Source: Bordetella parapertussis (lineage in GTDB: Bacteria > Pseudomonadota > Gammaproteobacteria > Burkholderiales > Burkholderiaceae_C). From it: DNA of 24,358 bases. Shown in pieces: positions 1 to 6,841 of the stretch (the first letter of the stretch is position 1; every line of letters begins with the position of its first letter). The DNA lies in assembly GCA_945901125.1 (NCBI GenBank), contig CAMDKD010000041.1:1-24358 (forward strand). The letters are read 5' to 3'. The notes beneath the pieces are model-generated. The model worked only from the letters and a program-made list of their open reading frames with translations. It was not told the DNA's origin and did not search any database. A program made the translations under genes and the position numbers.

Positions 1-141
1 TGCATGCCAGTCCCCAGCAGATGAGATCCGCCGAGCATGCCCTAAGTCCGGAAAACGATTCAAATCGTGGACAAGGGGAAAGTCAGATTTATTCAAATAA
101 ATCATGAGGTTACGCTGAGTCTGACGGCAAACGTTGGGACA
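1..141. other. Sequence beyond the lysE breakpoint, with two palindromes
   Basis: No gene is recognised here. Read on the minus strand it does not continue the LysE-type protein in any frame. It holds two perfect palindromes with the same CA centre: ACGATT-CA-AATCGT at 55-68 and GATTTATT-CA-AATAAATC at 86-103. Their centres are 33 bp apart. The stretch may be the edge of an insertion or rearrangement that removed the 3' end of the exporter gene, but no transposase or known insertion-sequence end is identified. Confidence 0.4.
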
Positions 142-516
142 CTAGTGATGCGGGTTGAGGAAGGTAAGGCCAAAGCAAAGCAGCAAGGCTCTTCGCAATG
201 TGGGTGCCTCGGCATTGCTGGCCAGCAAGGGCTCGGGGCGAAATACGCGCCGGGCAGCAAAGAAAGCATAAACCGCTAAAAACAAGGCCCCGGCATAACG
301 GCTGGCCTGCAGCCACTCAGGCTTGCCTTGTATCAAGGCTCCTGCACCTGCCACGCCAAGCAAAATCAACAAGGCATCGGACAGGCTGCAAAACAGCACC
401 AAGGCCAGCACATGCTGGCGCAACAAGCCTTGGCGCAGTAAAAAAGCGTTTTGCGAACCAATGGCAACGATCAGGGCCAGCCCAGACGCAAAGCCGGTCG
501 CAAAAACGCTGATCAC
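142..516 (-). pseudogene. Truncated LysE/ArgO-family amino-acid exporter
   Basis: The 124 residues match the N-terminal part of the LysE/ArgO exporter family, inner-membrane proteins that export basic amino acids. Visible signs are the early hydrophobic helix with the GSQNAFLLRQG motif (about residues 20-30), a second helix around 38-62, a third around 68-88, and the end of the family's conserved FLNPH motif. Members are normally about 200 residues. Here the frame reads NPHH and stops, and the C-terminal helices that should follow are absent from all minus-strand frames down to position 1. The start is GTG at 516, overlapping the htpG stop (GTGA), so translation was probably coupled to htpG. 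The gene is probably non-functional, unless the break is an assembly artefact. Confidence 0.75.
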
Positions 517-2453
517 ACCAACAAAGCATTCACCCGCTTCACATACGCCGCCGGGTCGTCGGGCAAACCGCCTTCGGCCAGCAGCGCCTGGTCAAACAAA
601 ATATGCGCTAAATCGTGGAAATGGATTTGGCCGGCATCGCTGTCGATTTTTTTCACCAGCGCGTGTTCGGGGTTGATTTCCAAAATCGGTTTGGCGTCGG
701 GCGCGCTTTGACCGGCTTGTTTGAGCATGCGCGCCATTTGCAAGGACACGCCATGGTCTTTCACCACCAGACACGCCGGTGAATCCACCAAGCGTGTGGT
801 GATGCGCACGTCTTCGGCCTTGTCTTTCAGCGCTTCTTTCAGCTTGGCCAGCAAGGGCTTTAAGGTGTCGGCGGCGGCTTCGGCGGCTTTCTTTTCTTCT
901 TCGTCTTGCAACTTGCCCAGATCGAATGCGCCTTTGGCCACCGATTGCAGCGGCGTGCCGTCGAACTCGTTCAAAAAGCCCAGCGCCCATTCGTCAACCC
1001 GGTCTGACATAAGCAACACCTCGATGCCTTTTTTGCGGAAGACTTCGAGTTGCGGGCTGTTTTTGGCGGCGGCCAGGTTGTCAGCGGTGACGTAGTAAAT
1101 CGCTTCTTGGCCTTCTTTCATGCGCGCTTTGTAATCGGCAAAACCGACGCTGACGGTGTCGCTGGTGGTGCTGGCAAAACGCAGCAACTTGGCGATCTTG
1201 TCTTTGTTGGCAAAGTCTTCGCCCAAACCTTCTTTGAGCACCGCGCCGAACTCGGCGTAAAACTTGGAAAACTTGCCTGCGTCTTGTTTGTCTTCATCAG
1301 ACGCATCAACCGCCGGCACATCGTGCTTGGCCAAGTCTTCCAGCATGGACAACACGCGTCGCGTATTGCCTTCGCGTATGGCTTTGACGTCGCGGCTTTC
1401 TTGCAGCAGTTCTCGGCTGACGTTCAAGGGCAAATCGGCGGAGTCCACCACGCCTTTGACAAAGCGCAAATAGGTGGGCATCAGCGCTTCGGCATCGTCC
1501 ATGATGAACACGCGTTTCACATACAGTTTGATACCGGCTTTTTTGTCGCGGTTCCACAAATCGAAAGGCGCTTTGCCCGGCACATACAGCAGTTGTGTGT
1601 ATTCAGTGCTGCCTTCCACGCGGTTGTGGCTCCAGGCCAGCGGGTCTTCAAAATCGTGGCTGATGGCTTTGTAAAACTCGGCGTGTTGTTCGTTGCTGAT
1701 GTCTTTTTTCGGCCGAGTCCACAGCGCGCTGGCTTTGTTGACGGTTTCCCATTCGTCGGTCACCACCATTTCGCCGGGCTGGTCGTTTTCGCCTTCTTTC
1801 CATTCTTCTTTGCGCATCAATATGGGCAGAGAAATATGGTCGGAGTATTTGCCGATGATGGATTTGAGTTTCCAGTTGCTCAGGTATTCGTCGGCGTCAT
1901 CCCGCATGTGCAAAACGATGTGGGTGCCGCGTTCTTTTTGCGTGATGGCTTCCACCTCGAAGTCGCCACTGCCGCCACTCGTCCAGCGCACGCCTTCATT
2001 GGCATCCAAACCGGCACGGCGGGTTTCGACCACGATTTTGTCGGCGACGATAAAGCCTGAATAAAAGCCGACACCGAACTGGCCAATCAAGGCGCCCTGG
2101 TCTTTGGCGTCCGATTGTTGGTCGCCGGAGAGTTTGCTCATGAAGTCGCGGGTGCCGCTTTTGGCGATGGTGCCCAGGTGGTCAATCGCTTCTTGCTCGC
2201 TCATGCCTATGCCGTTGTCGCTGATGGTCAAGGTTTTGGTGGCCTTGTCAAACGCGACTTTGATGTCCAGCGTTGGCGTGTCTTCATACAAGGCGGGCGT
2301 ATTCAGCGCTTCGTAACGCAGTTTGTCGCAAGCGTCGGAGGCGTTGGACACCAGCTCGCGCAAAAAGATTTCCTTGTTGGAATAAAGCGAATGGGTGACC
2401 AGGTGCAGCAGTTGGGCGACTTCGGCTTGAAAGGAATGGGTATGTTTGCTCAT
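513..2453 (-). CDS. htpG: Molecular chaperone HtpG (bacterial HSP90)
   Basis: This 646-residue protein is the cytosolic ATP-dependent HSP90 chaperone, close to the usual length of about 625-640. The N-terminal GHKL ATPase domain is complete: NASDACDKLR (near 37-46) with the Mg-binding Asn, DNGIGMS (near 80), the lid motif GQFGVGFYSGF (near 123-133) and GTHIVLH. The middle domain has the typical SRELLQ segment and the C-terminal dimerisation region is present. The ATG at 2453 gives the standard N-terminus (MSKHTHSFQAEVAQLL). The ribosome site is weak. A sigma32-like promoter lies about 30 nt upstream. The truncated exporter gene overlaps its 3' end. Long reading frames on the opposite strand are shadows of its codon bias. 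Confidence 0.98.
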   Translation of the reverse strand: MSKHTHSFQAEVAQLLHLVTHSLYSNKEIFLRELVSNASDACDKLRYEALNTPALYEDTPTLDIKVAFDKATKTLTISDNGIGMSEQEAIDHLGTIAKSGTRDFMSKLSGDQQSDAKDQGALIGQFGVGFYSGFIVADKIVVETRRAGLDANEGVRWTSGGSGDFEVEAITQKERGTHIVLHMRDDADEYLSNWKLKSIIGKYSDHISLPILMRKEEWKEGENDQPGEMVVTDEWETVNKASALWTRPKKDISNEQHAEFYKAISHDFEDPLAWSHNRVEGSTEYTQLLYVPGKAPFDLWNRDKKAGIKLYVKRVFIMDDAEALMPTYLRFVKGVVDSADLPLNVSRELLQESRDVKAIREGNTRRVLSMLEDLAKHDVPAVDASDEDKQDAGKFSKFYAEFGAVLKEGLGEDFANKDKIAKLLRFASTTSDTVSVGFADYKARMKEGQEAIYYVTADNLAAAKNSPQLEVFRKKGIEVLLMSDRVDEWALGFLNEFDGTPLQSVAKGAFDLGKLQDEEEKKAAEAAADTLKPLLAKLKEALKDKAEDVRITTRLVDSPACLVVKDHGVSLQMARMLKQAGQSAPDAKPILEINPEHALVKKIDSDAGQIHFHDLAHILFDQALLAEGGLPDDPAAYVKRVNALLV

Positions 2454-2486
2454 GGGATAAAGAGAGTGAAAAAGGAATTACTTTGC

Positions 2487-2514
2487 ATATGAGGTCTGGG
2501 CCGGGCAAATCAAG
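2487..2514 (-). promoter_or_regulatory. Sigma32-like heat-shock promoter of htpG
   Basis: On the minus strand CTTGATT (2514-2508) is followed after 13 nt by CCTCATAT (2494-2487). This compares well with the sigma32 pattern CTTGAAA, 11-16 nt, CCCCATNT; the -10 element matches at 7 of 8 positions. A start about 7 nt downstream would give a leader of about 27 nt before the htpG ATG. The match and the gene identity support each other. It was read by eye, without a scoring matrix. Confidence 0.6.
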
Positions 2515-2720
2515 TCATCCGCCAGTGTTTGAATGACACAGCCGTTGGAAATTTATTAAATTCACCAATAACAATAAAACCCATTATTTGCCTATTTTAG
2601 TTGAATAAATGTCAATATATAAATACTTATAAATTACATTGCTAGGCTGAAAGATCTGAAGTCTGACTCACACGGGCCGTGTTTGTTTGAACCCATACTT
2701 TGGAGAACAAGAGGAATTCC

Positions 2721-3077
2721 ATGAACCCAATGCCTAGTCTTCCAGCCAGCCGTTTGTTGCCCGTGACCGGTACATCCCTGTGGCGCAAGCGGCAGTTAAT
2801 GGTTGCGGGCGTGTGTGCCAGCGCCTGGCTCAGCGGCTGCGGTGTGTTTCTTAGCAATGACGAGTTCGGCCTGTCCTGGTCGGGCAAACCACTGGCGCAA
2901 CTCCAACAGGCTTGGGGTCCGCCGGCCGAACAACAAACCCAAATCGACGGCAGCATAGAAATCCGCTATGACTTCAAGCAAGAGAGGTGCACCTATTGGT
3001 TCACGGCTGACAAGGCAGGCAAAATCGTCGCTTACCGCTACGAAGTCGGGCAATGGGGCAGTTGCAAGCCGACTTGA
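2721..3077 (+). CDS. Small putative lipoprotein
   Basis: The ATG at 2721 is preceded by a clear AGAGGA ribosome site and gives 118 residues; a TTG at 2700 is in frame but less likely. The N-terminus has basic residues (WRKRQ), a hydrophobic stretch and the lipobox LSGC, so the mature protein would be lipid-anchored after signal peptidase II cleavage. The mature part is about 75 residues with the patterns LAQLQQAWGPP and CTYWFTADKAGKIVAYRYE, resembling small SmpA/OmlA-like envelope lipoproteins whose exact roles are often unknown. It diverges from htpG across an AT-rich spacer (about 2530-2645) and converges on the pseudouridine synthase gene. No specific function can be assigned. Confidence 0.75.
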   Translation: MNPMPSLPASRLLPVTGTSLWRKRQLMVAGVCASAWLSGCGVFLSNDEFGLSWSGKPLAQLQQAWGPPAEQQTQIDGSIEIRYDFKQERCTYWFTADKAGKIVAYRYEVGQWGSCKPT

Positions 3078-3079
3078 TC

Positions 3080-3862
3080 TCAGGCGAAGGTTTCGTCCCG
3101 ACCCAGATAGCGCCATTGGCCGACCGGCAATTGACCCAGTTTCACCCGGCCTATGCGCACCCGCTTCAAGCCGACCACAGTCAATCCGACTTGTTCGCAC
3201 ATGCGGCGTATTTGCCGCTTTTTGCCCTCGGTCAGCACAAAACGCAGTTGCTCCGGGTTTTGCCATTCCACCAGCGCCGTTTTAAGGGCTTGACCGTCCA
3301 GCGATAAACCGTGGCACAGCAAAGCTATTTTGTCTGCTGGAAACAAAGATTGCACATCGGTTTGCACTTCACCGGCGGGCAAGCGCCCGTATTGCACCCG
3401 CACCAAATATTCTTTTTCTACGCCGGAGTTTTCGCCTATCAGTTGACGCGCCACGCGACCGTCTTGCGTCAACACCAGCAGGCCGACCGAATCAATATCC
3501 AAACGACCCGCCGGTGCCAAGCCCATGCGCTGGCGCGGCGCAAAGCGTATGGGCGAGCGGTCGTCGCGCCAGTGCGTGCGCGCTTCAATCAGGTTGATGG
3601 CCGGTTCGTGTCCGTCCTCGGCCTGGCCGCTGACATAGCCCATGGGTTTGTGCAAAAGTATGGTGACTTGTTTGTCCTGCTGGCCTCGCGCCAACGGGTC
3701 AACCTCGATCCGGTCCAGGGGACTGACCGGCTTGCCGAGCACGGCGGTCTCGCCATTGACTTTCACCCAGCCTTTGGCAATCCAGTCGTCGGCTTCGCGG
3801 CGTGAGCAAATGCCGAGTTCGGCCATGCGTTTATTCAGTCGAGTTAATTGATTGGTAAGCAA
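3080..3862 (-). CDS. RsuA/RluF-type rRNA pseudouridine synthase
   Basis: The 260-residue protein converts uridine to pseudouridine in ribosomal RNA. An N-terminal S4 RNA-binding domain (RLNKRMAELGICSRREADDW, residues 8-27) is followed by the catalytic domain, whose GRLDIDSVGLLVLT motif carries the catalytic Asp. Then come EKEYLVRV and the C-terminal RQIRRMCEQVGL segment. The S4 sequence and the C-terminal GQWRYL resemble RluF (23S rRNA) most, but RluB/RluE/RsuA cannot be excluded. The start is odd. The only codon that keeps the whole S4 domain is TTG at 3862, with no ribosome site, 18 nt downstream of the methyltransferase stop. The next ATG (3826) would cut into the domain. The neighbouring RM module may have changed the native 5' end. 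Confidence 0.88.
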   Translation of the reverse strand: MLTNQLTRLNKRMAELGICSRREADDWIAKGWVKVNGETAVLGKPVSPLDRIEVDPLARGQQDKQVTILLHKPMGYVSGQAEDGHEPAINLIEARTHWRDDRSPIRFAPRQRMGLAPAGRLDIDSVGLLVLTQDGRVARQLIGENSGVEKEYLVRVQYGRLPAGEVQTDVQSLFPADKIALLCHGLSLDGQALKTALVEWQNPEQLRFVLTEGKKRQIRRMCEQVGLTVVGLKRVRIGRVKLGQLPVGQWRYLGRDETFA

Positions 3863-3880
3863 AAGAAAATAAGTCGTAGG

Positions 3881-4849
3881 TTAGTTTTGAAAGGAATATT
3901 TTGGTGATTTTTCAAATAATTGATAAGACGGCTGCCCACCTGTGGTTTGATTTGATTGGATATATTTAGCCAAATGTGATGCGACATAATAGGCCAGCTT
4001 AACGGGTACTGCGTTTCCAATGACTTGCTCGATGTCAGATTTATTGCCAACGAGTTTAAAAGACTTGGGAAAAGTTTGAATCCATGCTCGTTCTTCTGAA
4101 GTCAAAGACCGTAGTGATTCAGAGATGCATGCGGTGTCCCCAGAGTGTCCAGGATAGCCTTTAGGAATGGGTCGATTAACACCACGAATAGTGGGACTAG
4201 GCTCATCAATACTGAAAACACCACGTCTCGCATATGAACGAGGATGACGGTAATAATTTTCAAATGGTAGTTTATTTTTAAAGTAGCGTCTTAATGTCAT
4301 GGGCTCGGCACTTTGATTTCGTTCAAGAGCCTCTTCAAGAAAACCATCTGTGCCGTTTAATTCGCCGATGACAAATAATCTTTTTCTAAGTTGCGGCACT
4401 CCGCAGTAGGCAGAGTCCAATACTTTAATAGTCAAACCATAATTTGCATTTTTAAAAATGGATAAAGCTTTTTTAAATGCTTGCGATGATCCCGCGCGAG
4501 CTACATTTTCCATCACAAAATAAACAGGCTTGTAAGCTTGAATGATATTAGCGAAATGAACAGTTAAGTCAGCTCTGCCGCCAGATTCATCACGTTTGCC
4601 TGCGCTTGAAAAATCTTGACATGGTGGACCGCCAATAACGAGTTCAGCTTGATATTTCTGCAGCAAGTTAATAGCTTCTGATTCTTGTGATAAGTCGAGT
4701 GAAATAACTTCATGTGAAGAGAAGTTGTTTTTATAAATATTGATGGCCGGTTGCCAATTTTCGACAGCGCAAACAATGTTGAAATTTGCTTGTTGAAATC
4801 CAAGGCTGAGTCCACCGCCGCCAGCAAAAAAATCTACGGTTTTAAGCAT
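3881..4849 (-). CDS. DNA (cytosine-5-)-methyltransferase of a type II RM system
   Basis: The 322-residue protein has the ordered motifs of C5-cytosine methyltransferases: motif I FAGGGGLSLGF (8-18, AdoMet binding), motif IV GGPPCQDFSSAG with catalytic Cys77, motif VI MENVAR with Glu114, motif VIII QLRKRLFVIG (about 153-162) and motif X IGNAVPVKLA near residue 280. It would methylate one cytosine within the site cut by its partner nuclease. The target recognition region (about 175-265, including SPTIRGVNRPIPKGY) is present. The ATG lies 3 nt after the nuclease stop codon, so the two form an operon. The gene is clearly more AT-rich than its neighbours, consistent with horizontal transfer. It is not the housekeeping Dcm type. 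Confidence 0.95.
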   Translation of the reverse strand: MLKTVDFFAGGGGLSLGFQQANFNIVCAVENWQPAINIYKNNFSSHEVISLDLSQESEAINLLQKYQAELVIGGPPCQDFSSAGKRDESGGRADLTVHFANIIQAYKPVYFVMENVARAGSSQAFKKALSIFKNANYGLTIKVLDSAYCGVPQLRKRLFVIGELNGTDGFLEEALERNQSAEPMTLRRYFKNKLPFENYYRHPRSYARRGVFSIDEPSPTIRGVNRPIPKGYPGHSGDTACISESLRSLTSEERAWIQTFPKSFKLVGNKSDIEQVIGNAVPVKLAYYVASHLAKYIQSNQTTGGQPSYQLFEKSPKYSFQN

Positions 4850-4852
4850 GTA

Positions 4853-5926
4853 TTAGCGTCCAAAAAGTTCGGTTGAAAAATACAAAATGGCATCGAAACG
4901 CCGTTCAGGGCTGAGGAATTTTTGACCGCCACCCATAATGATATTTTTGATTTCATCTTTGTGGATGGCTGGCTTAGTAAGCCTTTCGCAAGCCATGATT
5001 TCATGGGTTTTAGACCCGGAAACAGCAAATTCTTTATCGTTTTGGTTATCAAATGTCATTCCATCATAAATCGGCGCTTGGAAAACCTTTTCACTCTTTG
5101 ACTTCTCATAAAGAAATCTGCATAACCTCAATGCAGCTCTGAGTTGCCGAGAAATAGTATTTCTGTCACGGGGATTTTTGGCTGAGTTTAAAAAAAGATG
5201 TGCCAATGAAAAATCACTCCAGACAAATATATCCAAACAATGATCTGCAAGGATTGGCGATTTACCTACAGTTTTCCAAATGGGCTGCATCAACAAAGGA
5301 GACTCTAGGTGTTGAAAATGATTTAAGAATAGTTCAAGCGCCTCAACAGCAGGCCTAGAAATGGCAAGCATTTCAGCCTTGTTATCCCAATTGCGCACAG
5401 TGGCAAATACAGGTTCAAAAATTGCTCGAATTTCATTCTGGTGAGCGTTGACAGCGCGGCTCATAGATAACGCCATGTAGCGCATGGTCGCTAAGCGAAT
5501 AACCAATTCAGAACCGTATTGATCCTCAGATAAATTTTCCGTGGTGTTGTCAGGTAACGTTGTTAACTTGACTTCAATTGGCCTAAGTTGCTTTATGGGG
5601 TCGTTGATTCCAATGACCAGATCTATAGCGGGTAATTCATCGTGTACAAAGTCACGGAATGCATCAAAACGCGTTTCAAAAGAAAAAAAGATATTTTCTG
5701 ATTTTTCAGAAGTTCCAAATAATTCAGCTGCATCCAGTGTTTTTAAAACAGATTGGCCGCTGGAACCGTGACATATATAAATGAGCGGTTCGTTCTTTGA
5801 CCTCATGTAGCAGGCCAAAGCTACTGGAAATGAGGAGTTAAACTGGTTTTCCCCCCAATAATAAGGGTCAGCAAAGTTACGGTTGCTGCGCTTAATACCG
5901 AATAGAGAAGGGTTAAGATTGCTAAT
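4853..5926 (-). CDS. HindVP-like type II restriction endonuclease, abnormal start
   Basis: The protein resembles the HindVP restriction endonuclease family, from memory of the family rather than a search. A PD-(D/E)xK-like core is visible: AIDLVIGINDP followed by the E-x-K in PIEVKLT. Context agrees, since a cytosine methyltransferase follows after 3 nt. The first conventional in-frame start is TTG at 5818, giving 321 residues (MACYMRSKNE). However, the same frame continues upstream with sequence that looks like real protein and family N-terminus (NPSLFGIKRSNRNF, then GENQFNSSFPVAL). It stays open to the TAG stop of the Crp-like gene at 5987, with no ATG, GTG or TTG. ATT at 5926 or CTG at 5944 are possible rare starts; the coordinate given uses ATT (357 residues). 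The gene may be weakly expressed or inactivated. Confidence 0.75.
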   Translation of the reverse strand: MSNLNPSLFGIKRSNRNFADPYYWGENQFNSSFPVALACYMRSKNEPLIYICHGSSGQSVLKTLDAAELFGTSEKSENIFFSFETRFDAFRDFVHDELPAIDLVIGINDPIKQLRPIEVKLTTLPDNTTENLSEDQYGSELVIRLATMRYMALSMSRAVNAHQNEIRAIFEPVFATVRNWDNKAEMLAISRPAVEALELFLNHFQHLESPLLMQPIWKTVGKSPILADHCLDIFVWSDFSLAHLFLNSAKNPRDRNTISRQLRAALRLCRFLYEKSKSEKVFQAPIYDGMTFDNQNDKEFAVSGSKTHEIMACERLTKPAIHKDEIKNIIMGGGQKFLSPERRFDAILYFSTELFGR

Positions 5927-5942
5927 GACTGTGAATTTGTAC

Positions 5943-5970
5943 AGTATATATAAATCGAACGGATTAGCAA
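5943..5970 (-). promoter_or_regulatory. Possible sigma70-type promoter of the RM operon
   Basis: On the minus strand TTGCTA (5970-5965), 16 nt and TATACT (5948-5943) fit a sigma70 promoter at 4/6 and 5/6 positions. Transcription would begin near 5936, upstream of the ATT at 5926 but downstream of the CTG at 5944. An imperfect operator-like inverted repeat, ACTGT-N8-ACAGT (5928-5945), overlaps the -10 and start region, where a repressor could bind. AT-rich DNA makes chance matches likely. Confidence 0.4.
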
Positions 5971-5986
5971 GGGTTAATTGTTGCGA

Positions 5987-6697
5987 CTAAGGCAGTGTAT
6001 GGCTTCGCAGCGCGGGCAAATTCAATACGCGAATACCGCCGTAGCTGACACGTATCCATTGCGCTTCTTCCAGCCGCTTCAAAGCCACATTCACACGTTG
6101 GCGCGACAGGCCGACCAGGTAACCCAACTCTTGTTGGGTGATATCCAAGACTTCGCCTACCCCCGGAAACAGCACCGGGTTGACGAGGGCGGCCAGGTTG
6201 CGCGCGACGCGCAAGTCAGGGTTGTTGATGCGGTCAATTTCGCGCGCCGCAATGAACTGCCCGAGGCGCTCGTTCAACTGGTTCATGATGAAACGGTTAA
6301 AGCCTATGGACTCGGCCAGCAGGGTGTGAAAACTGTCAATCGGCAAACCCGCCACCACGCTGGGACGCAGTGCGTTGACGTTGTAACGGTAGGGTTCGCG
6401 TTTGAGGGCAGTGCCTTCGCCGAACCAGCCGCCGCGCGACACACCGGTGAAAGTCAGGCTATCGCCTTTGTCGGTATCTATGTTCATTTTGAGCAAACCG
6501 TCGACCACGCCGAACCAGTAAGTCGGGTCGCGTCCTATGCGGCAGACCGCGTTGCCGGTTTCTGCGTCCCCGACAACGATGCGCGGCAACGTGTGTTCGC
6601 GTTCTTTGTCGCTGAGCAGGCGCAACCAGGGGATACCGTCGAGTTCCTGTGCGGTAGGTGGCCGGCGACGTTGGTGCAGGGTCAGGTCTTGGGTCAT
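5987..6697 (-). CDS. Crp/Fnr-family transcriptional regulator
   Basis: The 236-residue protein has an N-terminal cyclic-nucleotide-binding-type beta barrel (about 20-140, including GRDPTYWFGVVDGLLKM and GGWFGEGTALKRE). It ends in a Crp-type winged helix (about 165-232) with the recognition-helix region TQQELGYLVGLSRQRVNVAL. No cysteine cluster like that of Fnr is seen, so oxygen sensing by an Fe-S cluster is unlikely; the ligand is unknown. The ATG at 6697 is preferred over an in-frame TTG at 6721. The gene is divergent from the acyl-CoA synthetase/ABC operon, across about 145 bp containing an inverted repeat (6739-6764), and is the obvious candidate to regulate it. Downstream on the same strand is the RM module. 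Confidence 0.9.
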   Translation of the reverse strand: MTQDLTLHQRRRPPTAQELDGIPWLRLLSDKEREHTLPRIVVGDAETGNAVCRIGRDPTYWFGVVDGLLKMNIDTDKGDSLTFTGVSRGGWFGEGTALKREPYRYNVNALRPSVVAGLPIDSFHTLLAESIGFNRFIMNQLNERLGQFIAAREIDRINNPDLRVARNLAALVNPVLFPGVGEVLDITQQELGYLVGLSRQRVNVALKRLEEAQWIRVSYGGIRVLNLPALRSHTLP

Positions 6698-6738
6698 GGG
6701 TGTCAAAAACGTAAGAAACAAAGCCTAGGTATCTTCCC

Positions 6739-6764
6739 TATATTGTCGTCGGAAAGACAAAATA
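6739..6764. promoter_or_regulatory. Inverted repeat in the divergent regulator/operon spacer
   Basis: TATATTGTC (6739-6747), 8 nt, GACAAAATA (6756-6764) is an inverted repeat with 9-bp arms and one mismatch. It lies between the Crp/Fnr-type gene and the operon it faces. It is longer and more widely spaced than the standard Fnr site (TTGAT-N4-ATCAA), so its assignment to this regulator is an inference from position. A second, widely spaced pair, AGCGTCA (6764-6770) and TGACGCT (6820-6826), may be chance. Confidence 0.45.
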
Positions 6765-6841
6765 GCGTCAAACTCCAGCCTAATATCCGCGCACTGTGAG
6801 ATTCAGGCGTATTTCCGTCTGACGCTGTGATTGACTGTCTG

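Noticed and set aside
1050..2060. 336-codon open frame on the plus strand opposite htpG
   Set aside because: It lies wholly inside a certain HSP90 gene and its composition is a mirror of htpG codon bias; no recognisable motif.
5978..6799. 273-codon open frame opposite the Crp/Fnr gene
   Set aside because: Antisense shadow; the minus-strand protein has clear cNMP-binding and winged-helix features.
6827..6841. GTG at 6827 as the start of the acyl-CoA synthetase
   Set aside because: Possible, but the ATG at 6842 gives the usual short N-terminus before the first conserved segment; neither has a clear ribosome site, so this stays uncertain.
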